DNA of 12,855 nucleotides from Niastella sp. (lineage in GTDB: Bacteria; Bacteroidota; Bacteroidia; Chitinophagales; Chitinophagaceae): the NCBI GenBank assembly GCA_021154515.1, contig JAJKIL010000039.1:1-12855 (forward strand). The letters are read 5' to 3'. Position numbers and translations under genes: made by a program. Numbering within the stretch: position 1 is the stretch's first letter; each line of letters opens with the position of its first letter. This document shows, piece after piece, positions 6,869 to 12,855 of this stretch. Below the pieces are notes generated by a model. That model was not told the DNA's origin and did not search any database. It was given only the letters and a program-made list of their open reading frames with translations.

Positions 6869-6883
6869 GTCAGTTTCACTGAC
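6869..6883. repeat. Perfect inverted repeat in the yebC leader
   Basis: GTCAGT-TTC-ACTGAC: 6-bp arms around a 3-base centre, located between the yebC promoter and start codon, roughly 50 bases before the ATG. It could be an RNA hairpin in the leader or an operator for a dimeric regulator. No T tract follows, so it is not a terminator. Confidence 0.5.
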
Positions 6884-6901
6884 CATTCACCAATCGGGGT
6901 G

Positions 6902-6932
6902 CAAAAATAAAATAACTGGCTCACCTGGCCAA
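6902..6932 (-). promoter_or_regulatory. Strong Bacteroidota promoter for yebC
   Basis: Minus strand reads TTGG (6929-6932), 19 bases, then TATTTTTG (6902-6909): both the -33 and the -7 elements match the Bacteroidota consensus at good spacing. Transcription would start near 6895-6898, leaving a leader of about 80 bases. It lies immediately downstream of the permease terminator, so yebC is not read through from the permease gene. Confidence 0.7.
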
Positions 6933-6943
6933 CATACCTTATT

Positions 6944-6982
6944 TAAAACGAAGCCCCGACGGTACATCGGGGCTTCGTTTTA
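6944..6982 (-). terminator. Rho-independent terminator after the amino acid permease gene
   Basis: Perfect stem of 15 bp, 16 with the outer T-A pair: plus-strand arms AAAACGAAGCCCCGA (6945-6959) and TCGGGGCTTCGTTTT (6967-6981) around the 7-base loop CGGTACA. On the minus strand the second arm ends in TTTTAAAT. It is 23 bases past the permease stop codon. Confidence 0.93.
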
Positions 6983-7005
6983 TAAGGAGATATGAAAAAT
7001 ATCAA

Positions 7006-8646
7006 TTATTTCTTTGCCATTTTTATCCCGAACAGGATCACATGCAGCAAGGCAAAACCCAGGGAGAAATAGAAAATGCCGGCGTCGTCTGGGGTAAGGC
7101 TGTGGTGCACGAAGGCAATGATGGCCAACAGTACAGAAAGCGCCAACCCGCAAATACCGCCTATTTTGTTGCCTTCCGGTATGGTAGTGGGGCTATTGGA
7201 AGATAAAAAACTATGGCGCACGCTGTAAGCCAGGTAAATATCAAGACCCAGTATCATCCATACGATCAGCCGGATCCAGGTATCGAGTGGTAAGAACACC
7301 ATCATGAACAAACAGGTAAATACGCCCAGAATAGGAATTAAAGGCACCAATGGTGTTACAAAGGCCCGGGGGGCATTGGGCATTTTTTTGCGCATGATTA
7401 TCACCCCAATACAAACCAGGATAAAGGCGAACAGGGTGCCGATACTGGTCATTTCACCCACAACCCGGGCCGGTACAAAGGCGGCAAACAGGCTCACAAA
7501 AATGAGGAACAGCAAATTGTTTTTGGCCGGCGTGCGAAACTTGGGGTGTACTTCAGAAAATACTTTGGGTAACAGGCCATCTTTACTCATACTAAAGAAC
7601 ACGCGGCTTTGTCCCATCAACATCACCAGTATTACCGACATATATCCAGCCAGAATGGCCAGTACGATGGCTTTGTTCAAGCAGGGATAATCGGCATGTA
7701 TTACACCATTTGCATCGGCTTTACCCATGTGGTCAATAGCTACGGCAACAAGAGCAATACCATCCTGACCTCTGAATGTGGTATAGCTGGTTACACCCGT
7801 CATTACGTGTGCGAACAGGATATACAGAACAGTACAAATGGCCAGTGAACCGAGGATACCCCAGGGCATGTCTTTTTTGGGGTTCTTAGCCTCCTGGGCG
7901 GCGGTACTCACCGCATCGAACCCAATATAGGCAAAGAACACAATGGCGGCAGCGCGAATGATACCACTGAAACCAAACTCACCAAAAGTGCCGGTATTTT
8001 TAGGAATATAATCTTCGTAGTTGGCGGTATTGATGTATTTCCAACCCAGGAAAATAAAAATTAATACAACAGTTACTTTCAAGGTAACGATGATGGCGTT
8101 GATGGTCGCACTTTCCTTGGTTCCTTTTACCAGCAACAAGCTCATCAGTATTACGACAAAAACGGCAGGAACGTTTATAAAACCACCGTCCCAGGGACCT
8201 GCGGTCATGGCCACCGGTAGCTCTATATTAAAACCGTGCAGGAATTTGACCAGGTAACGGCTCCAGCTGATACTTACAGTAGCAGCGCCCACTGCATATT
8301 CCAGCACCAGGTCCCAGCCAATGATCCAGGCCACAAATTCCCCCATGGTAGCATAAGAATATGTATAAGCACTTCCCGCAACGGGGATCATAGATGAAAA
8401 TTCTGCATAACATAAACCGGCAAAGGCACAACCCAATGCTGCAACAATGAAGGAGATAGTGATGGCAGGGCCGGCCTGGTTGGCGGCGGCGCCACCGGTA
8501 ATGGAGAATAGGCCTGCGCCAATGATGGCGCCAATACCCAGGGCTACAAGAGACCCTTTGCCCAGCGTTTTTTTAAGCGAATGTCCACTGGAATCCTTTG
8601 CTTCATTCAATAATGAATCCAACGGTTTTTTTACAAATAGACTCAT
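7006..8646 (-). CDS. APC-family amino acid permease (cationic amino acid transporter-like)
   Basis: 546-residue inner-membrane transporter of the APC superfamily, closest in layout to the CAT (cationic amino acid transporter) branch and bacterial YfnA/ApcT-type permeases. It would import amino acids, probably with protons; the substrate cannot be read. TM1 holds the unwound binding motif GIGAIIGAGLFSITGG at 37-52. TM6 has FFAYIGFDAVSTAAQEAKNP at 237-256, and the TM8-9 region has GQSRVFFSMSKDGLLP at 345-360, both typical of the family. I count about 14 hydrophobic segments: 12 in the core, then two extra near 496-514 and 524-543, as in CAT proteins. The loop at about 305-325 (DHMGKADANGVIHADYPCLN) is longer than I would expect. 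The start ATG at 8646 gives a normal cytosolic N-terminus of about 30 residues. It is divergent from the symporter gene at 8845 and has its own terminator. Confidence 0.93.
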   Translation of the reverse strand: MSLFVKKPLDSLLNEAKDSSGHSLKKTLGKGSLVALGIGAIIGAGLFSITGGAAANQAGPAITISFIVAALGCAFAGLCYAEFSSMIPVAGSAYTYSYATMGEFVAWIIGWDLVLEYAVGAATVSISWSRYLVKFLHGFNIELPVAMTAGPWDGGFINVPAVFVVILMSLLLVKGTKESATINAIIVTLKVTVVLIFIFLGWKYINTANYEDYIPKNTGTFGEFGFSGIIRAAAIVFFAYIGFDAVSTAAQEAKNPKKDMPWGILGSLAICTVLYILFAHVMTGVTSYTTFRGQDGIALVAVAIDHMGKADANGVIHADYPCLNKAIVLAILAGYMSVILVMLMGQSRVFFSMSKDGLLPKVFSEVHPKFRTPAKNNLLFLIFVSLFAAFVPARVVGEMTSIGTLFAFILVCIGVIIMRKKMPNAPRAFVTPLVPLIPILGVFTCLFMMVFLPLDTWIRLIVWMILGLDIYLAYSVRHSFLSSNSPTTIPEGNKIGGICGLALSVLLAIIAFVHHSLTPDDAGIFYFSLGFALLHVILFGIKMAKK

Positions 8647-8844
8647 AAGAGCGCGTTAGAGTTTTTTAATGAAAGTATTTCTTTAAATCATGTATAAGGA
8701 CCGAAAGATAAGGATTTATTAAAATTACTGGCGAAAAGATATCTTAAATACGCTCCACAAAACGGGGCAAAAGATAAAATGATCTAACAAATTGGTTTAT
8801 ACATTTAATATTATATTGCACCCTATTACTTTTAACCGAACTAC
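8647..8844. promoter_or_regulatory. Divergent promoter region between permease and symporter operon
   Basis: A 198-base AT-rich region with no gene. On the minus strand it holds three TATCTTT-type boxes: TATCTTTC (8703-8710), TATCTTTTC (8733-8741) and TATCTTTTG (8768-8776), each near the TAnnTTTG consensus and 30-35 bases apart. These could be tandem promoters for the permease. On the plus strand TACTTTTA (8827-8834) lies 10 bases before the symporter ATG with TTTA 19 bases upstream, a weak promoter candidate; TTGG (8792) with TATATTG (8812-8818) is another. None is a perfect match. Confidence 0.35.
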
Positions 8845-10353
8845 ATGAAGAAAAACCGGCTCACGCTTTATATCCTGATAGCCATGGCTGCGGGTATTAT
8901 TGTGGGTTATTTGATGCACGAGACAGGAACAGGGCACAAAATAACCTATTCACCTGCTAAAGATTATACGGGCAAAGACGCCATCACGTTGGTTTTGTCG
9001 GGGAAAGAGGTAGTGCAGCCGATTGAAGTTGTTAAAGATTCAGCCACCTATCGTGAAACAAAAGCAGCGCCTGGCACCTGGGTGGTAGTGGCCAATACCA
9101 ACGACGTATATGAAATAGATAAACAGTATACACTTAATAAAATTGAAGTAGGGCCCGCCCATGGCACCGCAACTATAAAAGCCATTCAGTCGTTCAGTGA
9201 TAATATTAAGTTATTGACTACTATTTTCCTGCGGCTGGTTCAAATGATTATAGCGCCACTTGTATTTTGTACACTGGTGGTGGGCATTGCCAAACTGGGT
9301 GATCTGAAAACCGTGGGCCGGGTAGGCGGCAAAGCATTATTGTGGTTTGTTTCCGCTTCATTGGTGAGCCTGCTCATTGGTATGCTCATCGTTAACCTGT
9401 CGAAACCAGGGAACGCTATTTCGGGCATGGAAGACGCCGCAGGCGCCAAAGACCTGATTGGTAAAACCCAGGAGTTTTCTTTGGCTAAATTTGTGGAGCA
9501 CGTATTTCCGAAAAGCGTGATAGAGGCTATGTCTTCCAATGAAATACTGCAGATCGTGATCTTCAGTATTTTTTTTGGTGTGGCTATGTCGGCGCTGGGG
9601 GATATTACCAAACCGGTGGTAAAAGCGCTGGATGCCGTGGCGCACGTAATTTTAAAAATGGTGGGGTATGTAATGAACTTTGCTCCTCTTGGGGTGTTTG
9701 GCGCCATTGCGGCGGTAATTGCCACCAAAGGGCTGGAAGTGTTCATTTTCTATGGCAAATACCTGCTGTTCTTTTTAATAGGAATTATTTTATTGTGGAC
9801 GGTTTTATTATCAGTGGGATATTTGATCCTGGGAAAGCGTGTAGGCCATTTGATAAAAAGAATTGCCTCGCCCATGCTGATTGCCTTCAGCACCACCAGC
9901 AGTGAGGCCGTTTTTCCCAAACTCACCGAAGAACTGGAACGCTTTGGTTGCAAGGATAAAATTGTTTCCTTCATTTTACCGTTGGGGTATAGTTTCAATC
10001 TCGATGGTAGCATGATGTACATGACCTTTGCCAGTTTGGCCATTGCACAGGCTTCGGGTGTCCATCTTGATCTGGGGACGCAGTTTACGATGTTGATCGT
10101 TTTGATGTTGACGAGCAAAGGAATTGCCGGTGTGCCGCGCGCATCGCTGGTGGTAGTAACGGCAACCTGCGCCATGTTTAAAATACCACCGGAAGGTGTA
10201 GCATTAATATTACCGATCGATCATTTTTGCGATATGTTCCGTACCATGACGAATGTAGTCGGTAATGCACTGGCAACAACAGTGGTTAGCAAATGGGAGG
10301 GAGAACTGAAGCCTGAAATAGTACAGGCAGAACCAGTATTGATAAAAGATTAA
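8845..10353 (+). CDS. Dicarboxylate/amino acid:cation symporter (DctA/GltP family) with an extra periplasmic segment
   Basis: 502-residue inner-membrane secondary transporter of the DAACS/SLC1 family, importing C4-dicarboxylates or acidic/neutral amino acids with Na+ or H+. TM1 is about 7-25 and TM2 starts near 120. HP1 carries AFSTTSSEAVFPKL at 347-360, TM7 GYSFNLDGS at 381-389 (the NMDG-type cation motif), HP2 SKGIAGVPRASL at 424-435, and TM8 D459, D463, R466, T467, N470 and N474. These line up with GltPh D390, D394, R397, T398, N401 and D405; Asn at the last position recalls DctA-type proteins. The SSE and NLDG forms also look DctA-like. Oddity: residues about 26-115 between TM1 and TM2, normally a short external loop, form an inserted hydrophilic segment with ITYSPAKDYTGKD (33-45) and VGPAHGTATIKA (102-113), resembling bacterial Ig/cadherin-like repeats. 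The DedA gene follows after 34 bases with no terminator. Family is sure; substrate is not. Confidence 0.93.
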   Translation: MKKNRLTLYILIAMAAGIIVGYLMHETGTGHKITYSPAKDYTGKDAITLVLSGKEVVQPIEVVKDSATYRETKAAPGTWVVVANTNDVYEIDKQYTLNKIEVGPAHGTATIKAIQSFSDNIKLLTTIFLRLVQMIIAPLVFCTLVVGIAKLGDLKTVGRVGGKALLWFVSASLVSLLIGMLIVNLSKPGNAISGMEDAAGAKDLIGKTQEFSLAKFVEHVFPKSVIEAMSSNEILQIVIFSIFFGVAMSALGDITKPVVKALDAVAHVILKMVGYVMNFAPLGVFGAIAAVIATKGLEVFIFYGKYLLFFLIGIILLWTVLLSVGYLILGKRVGHLIKRIASPMLIAFSTTSSEAVFPKLTEELERFGCKDKIVSFILPLGYSFNLDGSMMYMTFASLAIAQASGVHLDLGTQFTMLIVLMLTSKGIAGVPRASLVVVTATCAMFKIPPEGVALILPIDHFCDMFRTMTNVVGNALATTVVSKWEGELKPEIVQAEPVLIKD

Positions 10354-10387
10354 GCGAAAACAAATAACCTTTTTCATTAAATTTTTT

Positions 10388-11362
10388 ATGTTAAAACGAC
10401 TGATATTTTTATTGTTGACTGTGTTGACTGTATCCGTAGCCATGGCGCAGCAACAAATAAGAATTCAATGTACCAATCAGTACGAAATGCCAGTTAGTAA
10501 GATAACCGTATCCGCTGGCGGCCAGACTGCAGACTATACAACTGATATAAAGGGTTTCACAACCATTACAGTAAACCCGGCCGAGACAATTACCATTACC
10601 AGTCCGTATCACGATGTGCTTACAGTGCCAGCCGGTACTTTAAAAAACGACGGCGTAATTACCCTGCATAAATCATTTACCTGGAAAGACCTGCTGAACC
10701 CTATGTTCTATATAGTGTACGGCGGTTTTTTCCTGTTGCTGTTTATTGTATTTGCCGAAACCGGTTTATTTGTCGGCTTCTTTTTACCGGGCGACAGCTT
10801 ATTGTTTGTGGCCGGTATTTACAGCGCTAACCTGGCGAATGACCTGTTTAAAAAAATAGGTATGGGCGGCGTACGGTACGAAGCGCTCGATCTTTTTGTA
10901 TTGGTCGCATTGATCTCACTCGCAGGTATCCTAGGCAATACCATAGGTTACTGGACAGGTAAAAAGATTGGTCCAACCATGTTCCACTGGCGCGACCGGT
11001 TCCTGTTCAAGAAAAAGTATTTGTATGATGCGCATGAGTTTTATGAAAAGCATGGTGGCGGCGCTATTGTATTTGCGCGTTTCCTGCCCATTATCAGAAC
11101 CTTTGCGCCTATTGTGGCCGGTATTGTTGATATGGATAAAAAGAAGTTTTCCATCTTCAACATGATAGGCTGTGTTGCCTGGGTGTTCAGTATGATCATT
11201 GCCGGGCACTTTCTGCAAAAATGGATCTTCACCCAATTTAATTTTGATCTAAAGAAACACCTCGAACTGATAGTACTGGGTATTGTGATCGTAACAACTG
11301 CGCCTGTACTGATAAAACTATTATCCGGAAAAAAGAAGGTTTCTCAACCGCCAATTAAATAA
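10388..11362 (+). CDS. DedA family membrane protein with an N-terminal secreted beta-type domain
   Basis: 324-residue protein. The DedA/SNARE-associated core is about residues 100-310: FAETGLFVGFFLPGDSLLF at 122-140 (first re-entrant segment with E124 and the PGD turn), GILGNTIGYWTGKKIG at 180-195, and the signature FARFLPIIRTFAPIVAG at 229-245 with R231, P234, R237 and P241. DedA proteins move lipid carriers such as undecaprenyl phosphate or phospholipids across the inner membrane. Unlike ordinary members of about 200-220 residues, this one begins with a signal peptide (1-20, ending AMA before Gln21). A Thr/Ile/Val-rich segment follows at about 22-97, with TTDIKGFTTITV and SPYHDVLTV resembling the carboxypeptidase-regulatory-like beta sandwich. 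That domain should lie in the periplasm. The signal peptide might instead stay as a membrane anchor. The gene sits between the symporter (34 bases) and the MFS gene (4 bases) in one likely operon. Confidence 0.9.
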   Translation: MLKRLIFLLLTVLTVSVAMAQQQIRIQCTNQYEMPVSKITVSAGGQTADYTTDIKGFTTITVNPAETITITSPYHDVLTVPAGTLKNDGVITLHKSFTWKDLLNPMFYIVYGGFFLLLFIVFAETGLFVGFFLPGDSLLFVAGIYSANLANDLFKKIGMGGVRYEALDLFVLVALISLAGILGNTIGYWTGKKIGPTMFHWRDRFLFKKKYLYDAHEFYEKHGGGAIVFARFLPIIRTFAPIVAGIVDMDKKKFSIFNMIGCVAWVFSMIIAGHFLQKWIFTQFNFDLKKHLELIVLGIVIVTTAPVLIKLLSGKKKVSQPPIK

Positions 11363-11366
11363 TCCT

Positions 11367-12587
11367 ATGCAAGCAAAACCAGCATCTGTTTTTGGCCTGG
11401 CAGTATTTGTAGCTGCGCTGGGCTACTTTGTAGATATTTATGATCTGTTACTCTTCAGTATTATCCGGGTTCCTTCATTAAAGGACCTGGGTTTAACCCC
11501 GGACCAAATTGCTTCAGACGGTCTGTTCATTATCAATATCCAAATGGCCGGTTTGCTGATCGGTGGCATTTTGTGGGGTATCCTGGGTGATAAGAAAGGA
11601 AGATTGAAAGTATTATTCGCTTCCATCATTATATATTCACTGGGTAATATTGCCAACGGCTTTGTACATACGGTAAATCAGTATGCAGCCGTTCGTTTTT
11701 TAACTGGTGTGGGCCTGGCAGGTGAATTGGGCGCCGGTATTACCCTGGTAAGTGAACTGTTGCCCAAAGAAAAAAGAGGTATAGGTACCTCCCTGGTAGC
11801 CGGTGTTGGATTGACCGGTGCCGTGGTTGCTTTCTTTTTTAAACAAAACTTTCATTGGCGCACCTGCTATTTCATCGGCGGTGGCCTGGGCTTTTTGTTG
11901 CTGATGTTGCGGGTAGGTGTACTGGAGTCAGGCATGTTCAAGGATATTCAGCACAGCCATGTAAAGAAGGGGAATTTTTTCATGTTGCTGAACAATGGCA
12001 AACGGTTAAAAAAATACCTGTGTAGTATTTTGATCGGATTGCCTACCTGGTATGTGATCGGCATCCTGGTTAGCTTCTCAAAAGAGTTTGGGGAGAAAAT
12101 GGGGGTTGTAGGCGCTGTTGACCCTGGTAAAGCTGTAATGTTTGCTTATGCCGCTATCTCAATCGGTGACATTGCCGTTGGTTTTGTAAGCCAGGCGTTA
12201 AGAAGCCGTAAAAAGGCCTTGTATATTTTTTACGGAATTACGGCTATTGGCATTGTGTGGTTCTTTAATTTAAGTGGCCAATCGGTGAACAGTCTGTATG
12301 CCGCCAGCGCGGTGTTAGGCTTTGGAACAGGTTTCTGGGCCATCTTTGTTACCATGGCTGCCGAGCAATTCGGCACCAACATCCGGGCCACTGCTGCTAC
12401 CACCGTGCCCAATATGGTGCGGGGCGCATTGATCCTGATCTCCCTTTTGTTCACCTCGCTGCAGGCTTCAGCCGGCTATGTAAAAAGCGGGTTGATCACC
12501 GGTATAGTAGCTATGGTTATCGGGCTGGGTGCTGCTATTTTAACTGAAGAAACGTTTCATAAAGATCTTAACTACGTTGAGGAGTGA
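11367..12587 (+). CDS. MFS transporter, metabolite:proton symporter type
   Basis: 406-residue inner-membrane protein of the major facilitator superfamily with about 12 helices. TM1 has YFVDIYDLLLF at 20-30, the Asp-containing TM1 of sugar and metabolite symporters. The loop 2-3 motif A is GDKKGRLKVL at 74-83. TM4 has RFLTGVGLAGELGAG at 110-124, and the loop after the next helix holds LLPKEKRGIGTS. These fit the aromatic acid/sialic acid/shikimate-like metabolite:H+ symporters rather than drug pumps. In the C-terminal half FGTGFWAIFVTMAAEQFGT and IRATAATTVPNMVRGA are also of that type. Substrate unknown. It starts 4 bases after the DedA stop codon, so the two are almost certainly translated from one mRNA, and the glycosyltransferase gene follows after 14 bases. 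Length is near normal for the group. Confidence 0.92.
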   Translation: MQAKPASVFGLAVFVAALGYFVDIYDLLLFSIIRVPSLKDLGLTPDQIASDGLFIINIQMAGLLIGGILWGILGDKKGRLKVLFASIIIYSLGNIANGFVHTVNQYAAVRFLTGVGLAGELGAGITLVSELLPKEKRGIGTSLVAGVGLTGAVVAFFFKQNFHWRTCYFIGGGLGFLLLMLRVGVLESGMFKDIQHSHVKKGNFFMLLNNGKRLKKYLCSILIGLPTWYVIGILVSFSKEFGEKMGVVGAVDPGKAVMFAYAAISIGDIAVGFVSQALRSRKKALYIFYGITAIGIVWFFNLSGQSVNSLYAASAVLGFGTGFWAIFVTMAAEQFGTNIRATAATTVPNMVRGALILISLLFTSLQASAGYVKSGLITGIVAMVIGLGAAILTEETFHKDLNYVEE

Positions 12588-12601
12588 TCGGGGATTGAAG
12601 T

Positions 12602-12855
12602 ATGAAAATTCTTATCATCAGATTTAGTTCCATTGGGGACATTGTTTTAACAACGCCTGTTGTCCGTTGCCTGAAAAAACAGTTGCCGGAGGCAGAGGTG
12701 CATTATCTTACCAAAGCCAGCTTCAGGGCGGTGTTGGAAGCAAATCCCTACATCGATAAAATTCATTACCTGCAGGACGACCTGCAGGTAATTATTCCGG
12801 CCTTACAGGCCGAGAATTTTGATTATGTGATCGATCTGCATCACAACCTGCGCAC
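12602..12855 (+). CDS. Glycosyltransferase family 9 (heptosyltransferase-like), N-terminal part (cut by window edge)
   Basis: 84 complete codons, open to the right edge. The protein starts MKILIIRFSSIGDIVLTTPV, the hallmark N-terminus of glycosyltransferase family 9, whose best-known members are the ADP-heptose:LPS heptosyltransferases (WaaC/WaaF). Next come RCLKKQLPEAEVHYLTK, ANPYIDKIHYL and FDYVIDLHHNLRT (73-84), all in the family's usual order, giving the first Rossmann half of a GT-B fold. It probably acts at the cytosolic face of the inner membrane in outer-membrane glycan or LPS core synthesis, but the sugar donor is unknown. It begins 14 bases after the MFS stop codon, so it looks like the fourth gene of the operon. 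A perfect 12-bp inverted repeat at 12765-12792 lies inside it. Confidence 0.9.
   Translation, partial: MKILIIRFSSIGDIVLTTPVVRCLKKQLPEAEVHYLTKASFRAVLEANPYIDKIHYLQDDLQVIIPALQAENFDYVIDLHHNLR
12765..12792. repeat. Perfect inverted repeat inside the glycosyltransferase gene
   Basis: ATTACCTGCAGG (12765-12776) and CCTGCAGGTAAT (12781-12792) are perfect reverse complements around the 4-base centre ACGA. Each arm also contains the 8-base palindrome CCTGCAGG. In frame it encodes IHYLQDDLQVI, with LQD/DLQ mirrored. There is no T tract and the reading frame stays open, so it is not a terminator. Confidence 0.75.

Noticed and set aside
6989..7003. GATAT-GAAAA-ATATC inverted repeat just after the permease stop
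   Set aside because: Only 5 bp and AT-only apart from one pair; the strong hairpin at 6944-6982 already explains termination.
8736..8745. 10-base palindrome AAGATATCTT as an operator
   Set aside because: Short and AT-rich in an AT-rich region; expected by chance.
9240..9746. 168-codon open frame antisense to the symporter
   Set aside because: The plus-strand symporter frame holds all family motifs across this stretch; the antisense frame reads as a Thr/Ser/Pro-rich mirror with no family features.
1..12855. tRNA, rRNA, CRISPR array, insertion sequence or phage genes
   Set aside because: No cloverleaf, regular direct-repeat array, transposase or integrase motif, or terminal inverted repeats were seen on either strand.

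Overview
The window looks like a chromosomal segment of a Bacteroidota bacterium, probably from the Chitinophagaceae or a close relative. Three things point that way: promoter-like TAnnTTTG boxes in place of sigma70 -35/-10 boxes, poor Shine-Dalgarno sequences, and secreted proteins whose signal peptides end in Ala followed by a mature N-terminal Gln. The fused alpha/beta 2-oxoacid dehydrogenase E1 and the DUF1573 proteins also fit. The family-level assignment is inference. I see no mobile element, tRNA, rRNA or CRISPR array, and most of the content is housekeeping or transport genes.

Layout. Positions 1-536 (minus) hold the N-terminal part of a class I/II PLP aminotransferase cut by the window edge. 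Positions 774-1687 (minus) hold two tandem secreted DUF1573 proteins, closed by a strong terminator at 700-732. A divergent intergenic region then leads into a 795-residue fused E1 alpha/beta dehydrogenase (1912-4299, plus) with its own terminator (4379-4402). A PhzF-family isomerase-like gene (about 4446-5237) and a small two-helix membrane protein (5250-5561) follow on the plus strand. On the minus strand are a DCC-family thiol protein (5589-5999), a YebC/TACO1-family protein (6095-6817) and an APC amino acid permease (7006-8646). Terminators at 6043-6072 and 6944-6982 separate these three.

From 8845 to the right edge the plus strand carries a likely operon: a DctA/GltP-type dicarboxylate or amino acid symporter, a DedA-family membrane protein, an MFS transporter, and the start of a glycosyltransferase family 9 (heptosyltransferase-like) gene. 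The gaps between them are 34, 4 and 14 bases.

The most unusual content is in this operon. The symporter has an extra segment of about 85-90 residues between its first two membrane helices, with motifs resembling bacterial Ig/cadherin-like repeats. The adjacent DedA protein has a signal peptide plus a predicted beta-rich domain of about 75 residues in front of its membrane core. Two neighbouring inner-membrane proteins therefore seem to have gained extracytoplasmic beta domains, next to a gene that may act in envelope glycan synthesis.

A second recurring signal is placement of a TAnnTTTG-like box only 4-6 bases before the start codon of four genes (aminotransferase, first DUF1573, E1, DCC protein). 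If these are the real promoters, the mRNAs would be nearly or fully leaderless.

All functional calls come from reading motifs by eye. No database search, structure prediction or expression data was available.
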